DNA from: Falsiroseomonas sp046052145
GTDB taxonomy: Bacteria > Pseudomonadota > Alphaproteobacteria > Acetobacterales > Acetobacteraceae
Reading direction: 5' to 3'
Assembly: GCA_046052145.1 (NCBI GenBank)
Contig: JBJOMW010000004.1
Location: forward strand, 148,179 to 212,178
DNA: 64,000 bases
Each line of letters starts with the position of its first letter. Positions within the stretch are counted from its first letter, which is position 1. This document shows, one piece after another, positions 16,881-25,116 of the stretch. The translations under genes and the position numbers were made by a program. A model generated the notes under the pieces. It was given only the letters and a program-made list of their open reading frames with translations, did not search any database and was not told where the DNA came from.

Positions 16881-17060
16881 GCGGCCGGGCTCCAGCAGCC
16901 AGAGCCCGCCGACCAACGACAAGCCGCCGAAGCCGGCGAACAGCGCGGCCACCATCGGCGGCACGCGCCCGGGCAGCGTCGCATCCCCCATCACCAGCAC
17001 GACGGTGAGCAGGATGGCGAGCAGGCCGAGAACGACAAAGCCGAGTGCGATGCGGTGCAT
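16851..17060 (-). CDS. Small two-helix membrane protein
   Basis: The 69-residue product has two hydrophobic segments (about residues 5-25 and 35-58), separated by a short loop with GDATLPGRVPP, and a charged C-terminus. A good ribosome-binding site (GGGAAGG) lies five bases before the ATG at 17060. Its last 30 bases overlap the mtnA end on the other strand. I do not recognise a family; composition and the ribosome-binding site argue that it is real. Confidence 0.5.
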   Translation of the reverse strand: MHRIALGFVVLGLLAILLTVVLVMGDATLPGRVPPMVAALFAGFGGLSLVGGLWLLEPGRSGLVGVERR

Positions 17061-17220
17061 GGGACCTTCCCTGCGGGACGCCGCGATTGGCGTTGAGAGC
17101 CTTCTACGCAGGCAGCACGGCGCAGAGACGACCCGGAAAGGGCCGGATTGTGGCGTTCCATGCGTGAATTCTTCTCCACCCATGACGACCCCGCGTGGCG
17201 CCAACCGCGAGGGGATGGGA

Positions 17221-17243
17221 TCGTTCACAGGTGATCTGAACGA
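17221..17243 (+). promoter_or_regulatory. Inverted repeat upstream of the solute-binding protein gene
   Basis: TCGTTCA and TGAACGA are perfect 7-bp arms separated by nine bases, ending at the ribosome-binding site GAAGGGAG of the next gene. The position and symmetry suit a dimeric repressor or an RNA fold that controls translation. No regulator gene is adjacent. Confidence 0.4.
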
Positions 17244-17253
17244 AGGGAGTCTC

Positions 17254-18093
17254 ATGATGCGGCGCAGCCTGACCGTGGCACTTTTGTCCCTGACCCTGGC
17301 CAGCCCGGCCCTGGCGCAAACCCAGGCGCCACTCCGCTGCGCCGTGGACGGGACCTTCGCCCCGCACGCCTTCCCGACGCTGCAGGGCGGCGTGCAGGGC
17401 TTCAATGTGGACATCTTCCGCGAAGCCGCCCGCCGCATGGGCCGCGAACTCGTGATCGAAAGCGCGAGCTTCTCCGGCCTGATCCCGGCGATGAATGCGG
17501 GCCGCTACGACTTCCTCTGCGCGCCGACCACGGCGACCGCCGAACGCGCGGCGAATATGCTGTTCACGGAAGGCTACCTCTACACCGCCTTCCAGTTCGG
17601 CATCCGCCGCGGCTCGGCGCCGATCACCAGCCTGGACGAGCTGCGCGGCAAGGCGATCAGCGTGAACAAGGGCAGCGCCTATGACGCCTGGGCGCAGGCC
17701 AATGCCGCGCGCTACGGCTTCACCGTGCAGACCTACGACACGCAGCCCGATGCGGTGCAGGCGGTGGTCTCGGGCCGGGCCTATGCCAATCTCGGCGGCA
17801 ACACGGTGGTGCGCTACGCCGCGACCCGCGCGCCGCAATTCGTGCCCGACTTCGTGATCCGCGAGACGCGCGCGCATTGGTCGGCGCCCCTGCCCATGCA
17901 GGCGACGCAGCTGCGCGTGCAGCTGGAGAACGCGCTGGAATGCATGAAGCGCGACGGGACGATGGCGCGCATCTCCCAGCAATGGTTCGGCGATGCGCCG
18001 GCGGCCGACGATGCCGAACGCACCGTCTTCCCCGGCACCGGCGTCCCGGGCCTGCCCGGCTACGACCCGACGCCGCGGGAGCCGCGCTGCTGA
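17254..18093 (+). CDS. Polar amino acid ABC transporter solute-binding protein
   Basis: The 279-residue product has a signal peptide cleaved after ALAQ (about residue 22), then a SBP_bac_3 domain: LRCAVDGTFAPHAF, QGFNVDIFREAARRMGREL and YDFLCAPTTAT. It captures a small polar solute in the periplasm for the two permeases that follow. The ligand is not predictable. Start ATG 17254 has a strong ribosome-binding site. The protein has Cys residues near positions 25, 92 and 235 and at its last position, more than usual for the family. Confidence 0.88.
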   Translation: MMRRSLTVALLSLTLASPALAQTQAPLRCAVDGTFAPHAFPTLQGGVQGFNVDIFREAARRMGRELVIESASFSGLIPAMNAGRYDFLCAPTTATAERAANMLFTEGYLYTAFQFGIRRGSAPITSLDELRGKAISVNKGSAYDAWAQANAARYGFTVQTYDTQPDAVQAVVSGRAYANLGGNTVVRYAATRAPQFVPDFVIRETRAHWSAPLPMQATQLRVQLENALECMKRDGTMARISQQWFGDAPAADDAERTVFPGTGVPGLPGYDPTPREPRC

Positions 18094-18115
18094 AGATTCT
18101 GAGCGCAGACCAGGC

Positions 18116-18139
18116 GGCCCGCCGCATTTCCGGCGGGCC
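18116..18139 (+). terminator. Hairpin between binding protein and permease genes
   Basis: A perfect 9-bp stem GGCCCGCCG / CGGCGGGCC with a six-base loop lies 23 bp after the binding-protein stop. Such hairpins commonly stabilise or partly terminate the upstream message, so that binding protein exceeds permease. The rest of 18094-18277 holds no gene that I can support. Confidence 0.5.
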
Positions 18140-18277
18140 GAGCGGCCGAAGGGCCGCCGCGCACAAACCGACAGCGACACCGGGCGGGCCAGCGGCCTGC
18201 GCGAAGCCAAGGCCGCGGAGCGGCCGCGTCACGCCAGAGGCGTGCCTTCGGCACGACGCGTCTGAGGGCACATCCAT

Positions 18278-18958
18278 ATGACCGGTTGGGAAGGCTTCGC
18301 CTTCTCCTTCCTGAACGCGCGGGTCGCGGCCGATTACTGGCCGAAGATCCTCGAAGGGCTCGGGGTCACGGTGGCGCTCGCGGTGCTGATCATCGCGGCG
18401 GGGCTCGTGCTCGGCCTCGGGCTCGCGGTGCTGCGCTGCCTCGGCCTCCGCGTGCTCGACTGGGCGATCATATTCGTCGTCGATCTGTTCCGCGCGCTGC
18501 CGCCGCTGGTGCTGATCGTGCTGATCTATTTCGGCCTGCCGGCGGCGGGCATTGGCTTCTCGGGCTTCTGGGCCACCTGGCTGGCGCTGACGCTGGTGCT
18601 GATGGCCTTCGCCGAGGAGATTTTCTGGGGCTCGATCTGCGCCGTGCCGAAAGGCCAGTGGGAAGCGGGGCGCGCCATCGGGCTGCGCTTTCTGCCCACG
18701 CTGCGCCTCATCGTGTTGCCGCAGGCGCTGCGCATCGCCATCCCGCCGCTGACCAACCGCACCATCGCCATCACAAAGGGCACCGCGCTCGGCTCCGTCG
18801 TCGCGGTGGCGGAGATCCTGGGGGCGGCGCAATCGGGCATGGCGTTTTCTGGCAACCCGACGCCGCTAATGCTCGGCGCGATGGCCTATCTGCTGCTGTT
18901 CCTGCCCGTGGTCATCGCCGGCCGCTGGGTGGAAACGCGCTTCGCGTGGCGGCGCTGA
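18278..18958 (+). CDS. Amino acid ABC transporter permease (HisM/HisQ type)
   Basis: The 226-residue inner-membrane protein has about five helices and the motif AGRAIGLRFLPTLRLIVLPQALRIAIPP, the EAA loop that contacts the ATPase. The N-terminal GLGVTVALAVLIIAAGLVLGLGLAVLR segment is typical of the family. It pairs with the next permease. No ATP-binding subunit is encoded nearby, so one must be supplied from elsewhere. Confidence 0.9.
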   Translation: MTGWEGFAFSFLNARVAADYWPKILEGLGVTVALAVLIIAAGLVLGLGLAVLRCLGLRVLDWAIIFVVDLFRALPPLVLIVLIYFGLPAAGIGFSGFWATWLALTLVLMAFAEEIFWGSICAVPKGQWEAGRAIGLRFLPTLRLIVLPQALRIAIPPLTNRTIAITKGTALGSVVAVAEILGAAQSGMAFSGNPTPLMLGAMAYLLLFLPVVIAGRWVETRFAWRR

Positions 18959-18962
18959 CGCG

Positions 18963-19637
18963 ATGAACGATTTCATCGACGCCTTCCTGAACGCGGAGAT
19001 CGCGGTCGCCGCCGCGCCCATCCTCTGGATGGGGTTCCAGCAGACCTTGATGCTGGCAGCACTCACCGTCCCGCTCGGGCTCGCGGCAGGGTTCAGCTTC
19101 GCGCTGCTTTCGACACGGCGCGAGCGCTGGATACGCTGGCCGCTGATCGCCACGATCGACGTCTTCCGCGCCATCCCGCCGCTGGTGCTGCTGATCCTGC
19201 TCTATGCGGGGCTCCCCTTCGCCGGGCTCGATCTCGGTGCCTGGGGGGCGGTGGCGCTGGCCTTCCTGCTCAACACCGGCGCCTACTATGCGGAGATCCT
19301 GCGCGCCGGCATCGAAAGCGTGCCGAAAGGCCAGCACGAGGCGGCCCGCGCGCTTGGCCTCCGGCGCTGGCAGGTCTGGGTCTTCGTCGTGCTGCCGCAG
19401 GCGGTGCGCAACGTGCTGCCCGACCTGATCGGCAATACGCTGGAAGTGGTGAAGCTCACCTCCATCGCCAGCGTCGTCGCCTTGCCCGAATTGCTGTTCC
19501 AGGCCCGCCAGGCACAGAGCGTGACCTTCAACGCGACGCCGATCCTGGTCGCGGCGGTCGCCTATTTCGTGCTGCTCTGGCCCTTCGTGCGGCTACTGAG
19601 CCGGCTGGAGAACCGCCAGCTCGCTGCGCGGCGGTAG
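18963..19637 (+). CDS. Amino acid ABC transporter permease (HisM/HisQ type)
   Basis: The 224-residue partner permease has the EAA-loop sequence EAARALGLRRWQVWVFVVLPQ and the preceding YYAEILRAGIESVPKGQ, both diagnostic. It begins four bases after the first permease. Together with the binding protein at 17254-18093 it forms an importer that lacks its own ATPase gene here. Confidence 0.9.
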   Translation: MNDFIDAFLNAEIAVAAAPILWMGFQQTLMLAALTVPLGLAAGFSFALLSTRRERWIRWPLIATIDVFRAIPPLVLLILLYAGLPFAGLDLGAWGAVALAFLLNTGAYYAEILRAGIESVPKGQHEAARALGLRRWQVWVFVVLPQAVRNVLPDLIGNTLEVVKLTSIASVVALPELLFQARQAQSVTFNATPILVAAVAYFVLLWPFVRLLSRLENRQLAARR

Positions 19638-19675
19638 AGAGGCCCGTCCGGGCAGGAAAAGAGACCGATACGGGG

Positions 19676-19708
19676 TCCCCGCGAAGCCGCGAAGCGGTTT
19701 CGTGGGGA
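19676..19708. terminator. Convergent terminator, permease / rhodanese
   Basis: Arms TCCCCGCGAAGCCGC and GCGGTTTCGTGGGGA pair over 15 positions with two G-U pairs and a three-base loop. It lies between the convergent ends of the second permease (19637) and the rhodanese gene (19712). It resembles the hairpin at 26144-26180 in sequence. Confidence 0.7.
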
Positions 19709-19711
19709 GAA

Positions 19712-20128
19712 TCAGCGCTGCAGCCAGGGCAGCCCGTCGGCCTTCCAGCCCGCGACGGTGCCCCGATGGCCTTCGGCATCCACCGGCCCCTCGAAGCCAT
19801 CCGCCACGTTGAACGCGTTCGGAAAACCCGCCGCCTGCGCCGCCTGCCCCGCCGCCAGCGACCGCGCACCGGAGCGGCAGATGAAGTAGAGCTTCGTCGT
19901 CGGCGTCGCGCCCGCACGGTGCAGGTGCTCGGCGAAGGCGCCGTTCACCTGCATGCCCGGATAGACTTGCCAGGGGATCAGCGCGACCTGCTTGCCGAGC
20001 TCCGACAGGTCGGGGATGCCGACGAAGTTCCACTCCGCATCCGTGCGGCAATCCACCAGCATCGCATCGGCGTCCTGCGCAAGCTCCTGCCAGGTCGCGC
20101 GCGGGCTGACATCGGGCACTCCGGCCAT
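19712..20128 (-). CDS. Rhodanese-like domain protein
   Basis: The 138-residue single-domain rhodanese has the conserved LVDCRTDAEW block (residues 24-33) and the active-site loop CRSGARS with Cys84. The flanking AAGFPNAFNVADGFEGP segment is typical. The family transfers sulfane sulfur; this is a free-standing cytoplasmic version without a signal peptide. It lies 72 bp upstream of nothing co-oriented and 73 bp from the GDPD end. Confidence 0.9.
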   Translation of the reverse strand: MAGVPDVSPRATWQELAQDADAMLVDCRTDAEWNFVGIPDLSELGKQVALIPWQVYPGMQVNGAFAEHLHRAGATPTTKLYFICRSGARSLAAGQAAQAAGFPNAFNVADGFEGPVDAEGHRGTVAGWKADGLPWLQR

Positions 20129-20200
20129 CTGCGTGTCCTTCGTTTGCTTCGTGATGGATGAGGATGGGGACGCGCTGCGCCCGGGACAACCGGGCCCGCT

Positions 20201-20941
20201 TCAGCGCCCCTCGCGCAGCCGGGCCGCTAGCCCCGGATCGTCGCTGGTCAGCGCATCCACGCCAAGGTCGAGCATCCGCCGGATCGAGGCCGCGTGGTTC
20301 GCGCCCCAGACGCCAACACCAAGCCCCGCCGCGCGGAACCGCGCGAGCAGATGGGCATCGAGGGCGCTCTCATGCATGCCGACTTCCGGGAAGCCGTGCG
20401 CCTTGGCGACTGCGATCACCCCATCGGCACCAAGGTCGGTGAGCGTCGGGATCTCGAGCAGCCAAGCCACACCCGCGAGCCCGCCGGCGGACCAGGCTTC
20501 GGCCATCGTCACGGCGTTGAAGCCGATGATCCAGCTGCGCCCACGCTGCCCCGCGGCATCGAGCCCCGCCAGCGTCTTCGCGACGATGCCCGGATAGGGC
20601 CTGCGCTGGCCGTCGCCCTTGATCTCGATCCGCGGCGCGACCGGCGTCGGGCCGAGGATCGCCAGATACTCAGCAAGCGTCGGCGGCGCCTCTCCCGCCG
20701 TGCCGCGCACCCGGGTGCGCGCAACCTCTGCGGCGGTATGGGCCACGACGGGGCCGACGCCGTCCGTCATGCGGTCGAGCGTGGCGTCGTGCATCACCAC
20801 CACCTCCCCATCGGCGGTGATGTGAACGTCGCATTCAGCCTGCTCGATCGGCAGACGCGCGCATTCGCGGAAGGCGCGGGCGCTGTTCTCGGGCCAGAGG
20901 AAAAGCCCGCCGCGATGGGCGGCGATGAGGGTGCGGGTCAT
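20201..20941 (-). CDS. Glycerophosphodiester phosphodiesterase family protein
   Basis: Starting at ATG 20941 gives 246 residues beginning MTRTLIAAHRGG, the family start with the first catalytic His. PENS, AECDVHITADGEVVVMHD and IEIKGD supply the other metal and catalytic residues. It should hydrolyse glycerophosphodiesters to glycerol-3-phosphate. No signal peptide is visible, so it is probably cytoplasmic. The longer frame from 21049 adds unsupported sequence. Confidence 0.9.
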   Translation of the reverse strand: MTRTLIAAHRGGLFLWPENSARAFRECARLPIEQAECDVHITADGEVVVMHDATLDRMTDGVGPVVAHTAAEVARTRVRGTAGEAPPTLAEYLAILGPTPVAPRIEIKGDGQRRPYPGIVAKTLAGLDAAGQRGRSWIIGFNAVTMAEAWSAGGLAGVAWLLEIPTLTDLGADGVIAVAKAHGFPEVGMHESALDAHLLARFRAAGLGVGVWGANHAASIRRMLDLGVDALTSDDPGLAARLREGR

Positions 20942-21080
20942 GGCGCCGCATCCTGACCCGGCCCGCGCCCATAATCCAGGGAGGGCCCCGGCCCGGTGGA
21001 ACCGTTGCCGTTCCCGCGCGCTGAGGCCCCGGCCGGCGTGGTTCGACACCGGCGGGGATCACCTGGTCGGGGGAATTCGC

Positions 21081-22514
21081 GTGCGCCTGCCGTCCTTCCG
21101 CTCGCCGGCCTGGGTGCTGGCCGAGACGGCGACGAGTTCCGTCTTCTCGCTGCTCTCGATGCTGGTGATCGGGCGCGTGATCGGGCCGGAGGCTGCTGGC
21201 ACCGGCATGATCGCCATCGCCGCCTTCGCGCTGCTCGACATATTGGGGGCCACGCTGTTCACGGATGCGCTGGTGCAGCGCCCCGGCCTCACGCAGCGGC
21301 ATGTGGACAGCGCACTGACGGTTGCCGCGCTGACCGGGCTCGGCATGGCCGCCCTGCTCGCCCTCGGCGCGCCGGCGCTGGCGGCGGCCTCGGGCGTGGA
21401 GCAGGTGCAGGTGCTCTGCCTCGCGCTCGCGCCCCTGCTGCCGCTCTCGGCCTTTGCCGGCGCGGGATCGGGACCGGTGCTGCGGGACAGCCGCTTCGCG
21501 CTGCTGGCCGCCCGGGTGCTGATCGGCCAGCCGCTGGCGCTCGGCGTCGGATTATGGATGGCGGCCGCCGGCTGGGGCGCCTGGGCGATGATCGGCAACC
21601 AGGCGGTGGCGACCCTGGTCGCCTTCCTGATGCTGCTGGCCTTCGGCCGCCTGCTACGCCGCCCGCGGATCGAGCGCGCGGCGCTGGCCGATCTCTGGCC
21701 CGTGGCGGCACCACAGGTCACGGCGCTGGTGATCATGATGGGCCGCTACCGGCTGTTCCTGCTGGCACTCGGCATCTCCGCGAGCGAGGCGGTGCTGGCG
21801 GTGAGCCACCTCGCCTTCCGCATGCTGGAATCGGTGGTGCTGGTGGTGGCGCAGACCACGGGGCGGATCGGCATGCCGCGGCTCTGCGCCCTGCACGCGG
21901 ACCGCGAGGCACAGGCCGAGGCCTTCGGCGACCTCGCGCAGCTGCAGGCGCTGCTTGGCCTGCCGGCGGCGGCGGGGATCGCGCTGATCGCGCCGGATCT
22001 GGTCGCGCTGCTGCTCGGCCCGGCCTGGGCGGGGGCGGGGGAAGCGGCGCGGATCGTCGGCTTCGCCGCGCTGCTCAGCTTCGTGCATGGCGAGCCCTTC
22101 AGCCTGTTCGTCGCGCGCGGCCGGGCGCGGTGGAATGTCGGGATCAACCTGGTCGCGCTGATCATACCCCTGCTGGCGCTGCTGCTGCTGCGGCCAACGA
22201 CGCCGCAGGCCGCCGCGCTGGCCTGGGCCTCGCAATCCCTGATCCTGCCGCCGCTGCTGACCTTCCTGGTGCTGCGGGAACTGCGCCGCAGCCTGGCCTG
22301 GCTGTTGCTGCGCATCGCGCCCGCGATGGCCGCGACGGCGGCGATGGCGCTCGCCGTGATCGCCGTGCAGCGTCACCTTGATTTCGGCCCGGCGGGCGAT
22401 CTCGGGGCCGCGGTCGTCGTGGGGGGCGCGACCTATCTGGCGGTCGCGCTCACGCTGCTGCGCGGGCGCGTGCCGCGCGCCCTGCGGCGCCAGGCTGCGC
22501 AGGCCCCGGCGTGA
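21081..22514 (+). CDS. Oligosaccharide flippase (MOP superfamily)
   Basis: The 477-residue protein has about twelve to fourteen membrane helices and the MOP/Wzx pattern: SSVFSLLSMLVIGRVIGPEAAG at the first helix, AATLFTDALVQRP-like loop and repeated VLxxS-type turns. GTG 21081 follows GGGGGAA and places the first helix at the N-terminus; the longer frame from 20925 does not look like protein. It probably flips lipid-linked saccharides. A glycosyltransferase follows. A second flippase lies at 50374-51915. Confidence 0.85.
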   Translation: MRLPSFRSPAWVLAETATSSVFSLLSMLVIGRVIGPEAAGTGMIAIAAFALLDILGATLFTDALVQRPGLTQRHVDSALTVAALTGLGMAALLALGAPALAAASGVEQVQVLCLALAPLLPLSAFAGAGSGPVLRDSRFALLAARVLIGQPLALGVGLWMAAAGWGAWAMIGNQAVATLVAFLMLLAFGRLLRRPRIERAALADLWPVAAPQVTALVIMMGRYRLFLLALGISASEAVLAVSHLAFRMLESVVLVVAQTTGRIGMPRLCALHADREAQAEAFGDLAQLQALLGLPAAAGIALIAPDLVALLLGPAWAGAGEAARIVGFAALLSFVHGEPFSLFVARGRARWNVGINLVALIIPLLALLLLRPTTPQAAALAWASQSLILPPLLTFLVLRELRRSLAWLLLRIAPAMAATAAMALAVIAVQRHLDFGPAGDLGAAVVVGGATYLAVALTLLRGRVPRALRRQAAQAPA

Positions 22515-22661
22515 TGGCGTTGTTCCGCGCACGCAGGGTTGAAGGGGTGGCACACGGTTTCCGTCGCGACGGGCGATCAATCGAAGCCCGCAACGGGCAA
22601 CCCCGCCGGGACCAGCGCGTTGCCCCGCGGCCACCGCAGGCATGAGGAGCAGCGCGTCGGC

Positions 22662-23786
22662 ATGAGCATCCCGCAGGGGCTGCGGCAGGTGCCGGCGCGG
22701 ATGCCGGCGCCTGACGGCAGCATGCAACGCGCCGCCACGCCGCGCCTGCCACCCGGCCTGTCTTGGCTCGGCCCCCCGCCGGCGCCACGGCCGGGCGAGG
22801 TGCTGGCCCTGGCAGTGGCGCGTGACGAGGCGCTTCGCCTGCCCGACATGCTGGCCAGCGTGAAGCGGCTGGGCGTGGATCGCGTGATCGTGGTGGACAA
22901 CGGCTCGAGCGACGCAACGCGGGAGATCGCGCGCGCGGCCGGCGCAGACCTCATCGCGGCGGAGGGTGACTACGCGGCCTCGCGCTACGGGGTGGACTGG
23001 ACGAATGCGGTGCTGGATTGCGTGGCGCGCGGGCATTGGGTGCTGGTGCTGGATGCGGATGAGCAGCTGGTCTTCCCGGGCAGCCCGCGCAGCAGCCTGA
23101 AGGCACTGACCGCACATCTCGACGCGATCGGCAGCGAGGCGCTGTCCACCATCCTGCTCGACCTTTTCCCGCCCAGCCCGCTCGGGCGTTGCACCTATCG
23201 CGCCGGAATGAGGCTCACGGACACCGCGGATTTGTTCGAGCCGCCAGCCCTGCGGCATGAGCCGATCGAGGGCTTTCCGCATGCGCTGGCCTATGGCGGC
23301 ATCCGCGAGCGGCTATTCTTCCCCGAAGCAGCGCCAGGGCGCCCGGGGCGCTGGCTGCGTCAGCGCCTGTTCAACCTGGGCGTGCGGTTGCCGGGGCTCC
23401 GCGCGCTGCCGGGCTTCGCGCGCCTCGCCCCGCCGCGCTCACCGACCATGACCAAGCTGCCGCTGCTGCGCTGGCGCGAGGGCGCGGCGCTGCACGCCTC
23501 CACCCATCGCCTGGCACCCATGCGGCTCGCGCCGGAGCAGCCGAGCGGCGTGCTGCTGCACTTCAAGTTCCTGCAGGATTTCCATGCGCGCGCGCTGGAT
23601 GCGGTGACGCGCGGCGCGCATTGGGACGGCTCGCGCGAGTACCGCCGCTACCTGGAGCGGATCGTGGCGGAACCCGGCTTTACCCTGGCCAGCCCGCGGG
23701 CGCAGAGCTATCGCGGGCCGGAGCAACTCGTCGCGCTCGGGCTGATGCGCGACACCCCGGCCTGGAAGCGTGCCCGCGGCGCTTGA
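22662..23786 (+). CDS. Family 2-like glycosyltransferase
   Basis: The product, about 374 residues, contains a GT-A start at LALAVARDEALRLPDML, then VIVVDNGSSDATREIA and WVLVLDADEQLVFPG with the metal-binding DAD. These are typical of the Glyco_tranf_2_4 group, which usually adds sugars to surface glycans. The start is uncertain: ATG 22662 is preceded by GAGGAG at a long distance, and the frame is open back to 22539. The C-terminal half (RLAPMRLAPEQPSGVLLHFKF) is conserved in relatives only loosely. Confidence 0.82.
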   Translation: MSIPQGLRQVPARMPAPDGSMQRAATPRLPPGLSWLGPPPAPRPGEVLALAVARDEALRLPDMLASVKRLGVDRVIVVDNGSSDATREIARAAGADLIAAEGDYAASRYGVDWTNAVLDCVARGHWVLVLDADEQLVFPGSPRSSLKALTAHLDAIGSEALSTILLDLFPPSPLGRCTYRAGMRLTDTADLFEPPALRHEPIEGFPHALAYGGIRERLFFPEAAPGRPGRWLRQRLFNLGVRLPGLRALPGFARLAPPRSPTMTKLPLLRWREGAALHASTHRLAPMRLAPEQPSGVLLHFKFLQDFHARALDAVTRGAHWDGSREYRRYLERIVAEPGFTLASPRAQSYRGPEQLVALGLMRDTPAWKRARGA

Positions 23787-23790
23787 GGTG

Positions 23791-24348
23791 TCAGCCGCGC
23801 AGCCGCAGCGTCCAGTCGCGCAGCGCCACCATCTGCTGGCCGATCAGGCCGCGCGCCGTCTCATCCGTCAGCCGGCCCTCGGCGTCGAACTTGGACGCCG
23901 CCTGGCCGATCAGCACTTCCGGCTTGTTCAGCACATGGGCGTTGATGCCGCCCAGGATCTTGCGCAGATCGTATTGCGCACGCGCCGTGCCGTAGAGGCC
24001 CGTCGCCGCGCCCATGATCGCCACCGGCTTGCCGTCGAAGGGCTGGTCGGGGACGCGCGACGCCCAGTCAATCGCGTTCTTCAGCACGCCGCTGATGGAG
24101 AAGTTATACTCGGGCGTCGCCATCACCACCGCATCGGCCGCCTTGATCGCCGCGCGGAAGGCCGCGACCGGCGCCGGATAGCCCGCGCCGGCGCGGATAT
24201 CGTCGTCATAAAGCGGGATGTCGCGCATCGCTTCGAACAGCGTGACCTCCATGCCCGCGGGCGCGAGCTCCGCCGCCGCGCGCAGCGCCAGCGTGTTGAA
24301 CGAAGCCTTGCGCAGGCTGCCGGAGATGGCGAGGACCTTGAGCGTCAT
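23791..24348 (-). CDS. NADPH-dependent FMN reductase family protein
   Basis: The 185-residue flavodoxin-like protein begins with the FMN-binding loop ISGSLRKASFN, followed by DIPLYDDD and the ATPEYNFSISGVLKNAIDW motif. These match chromate/quinone reductase-type NAD(P)H:FMN oxidoreductases. It starts 31 bp downstream of the NTF2-like gene stop and probably shares its transcript. Confidence 0.92.
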   Translation of the reverse strand: MTLKVLAISGSLRKASFNTLALRAAAELAPAGMEVTLFEAMRDIPLYDDDIRAGAGYPAPVAAFRAAIKAADAVVMATPEYNFSISGVLKNAIDWASRVPDQPFDGKPVAIMGAATGLYGTARAQYDLRKILGGINAHVLNKPEVLIGQAASKFDAEGRLTDETARGLIGQQMVALRDWTLRLRG

Positions 24349-24378
24349 GATGGATATCCCTTCGGAGAATGTCGTGCG

Positions 24379-24996
24379 TCAGGCCGGCCAGGGCAGCTGC
24401 GCGCCGGCGAGCCACGCGGCGCCTGCGCGATACAGCGCCTCAACGCGTTCGCCCTTCAGCCCCGGCATGTCGCGCTTCACGTCATAGCCGATGCGCGTCT
24501 GCAGATAGGCCAGGTGGCGATAGCCTTCCGGGAAGCGCCCCAGCAATTCCTTGTCGAGTTCGAGCCGGGCGGCGGGATCGACGGGATCCATCCGGTCCTT
24601 CTCGTAGATCGGCTGGCGCAGCACGATGCCCCAGAGGCCGTCGCGTTCCTCGACGAAATCATAGAAGCGGCCGGTGCAGACCACATCCACCAGCACGCCA
24701 TGCACTTCGGCTCGCTGGCTGATCGTCATCTTGGTCTGGGAGATGGCGCGCTTGCCCTGCACATCGACGCTGTTGCCGCCCAGGAAATGCAGGATGGAGA
24801 CGCCCTTGGCCCAGCCGGCCTGGCTCGCCGCGATGAACTGCGCGGCCGGCGCCTGGCACCAGGTGGCCATCATGAAGCCGTCCTCGTGCCAGCAGGTCTT
24901 GAAGCGCTCCCAGTCGCCGGCATCGCGCCAGACCGCCCAGTTCTGCACCAGCTCTGCGATGCGCTGGCGTTCGATCATCGCCTGCTGCGGCGTCAT
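24379..24996 (-). CDS. NTF2-like (SnoaL) fold protein
   Basis: The 205-residue protein has the NTF2-like signature: an N-terminal helix (RQRIAELVQNWAVWRDAGDWERFKTCW) and HEDGFMMATW, followed by beta-rich sequence with SQTKMTISQRAEVHGVLVDVVCTGRFYDF. Relatives include steroid isomerase-like and SnoaL-like enzymes as well as non-catalytic subunits. The substrate is unknown. The long C-terminal part (residues 150-205) is an extra segment beyond the core fold. Confidence 0.8.
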   Translation of the reverse strand: MTPQQAMIERQRIAELVQNWAVWRDAGDWERFKTCWHEDGFMMATWCQAPAAQFIAASQAGWAKGVSILHFLGGNSVDVQGKRAISQTKMTISQRAEVHGVLVDVVCTGRFYDFVEERDGLWGIVLRQPIYEKDRMDPVDPAARLELDKELLGRFPEGYRHLAYLQTRIGYDVKRDMPGLKGERVEALYRAGAAWLAGAQLPWPA

Positions 24997-25116
24997 GCGG
25001 TGTCTCCACGAAGGGCGGCTGCGGGGTAGAGCGCGGCCGGGGGGCGGTCAAGCGCGGCCCCGGTTGAAGCGGCACGGCGGACCGTGCGAGGAACAACGGA
25101 ACAGGAGGACATGTCG

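Noticed and set aside
21654..23282. A 542-codon minus-strand frame opposite the flippase and glycosyltransferase
   Set aside because: Composition is Arg/Gln/His-rich as expected for antisense of GC-rich coding sequence, and the plus-strand genes carry clear family motifs.
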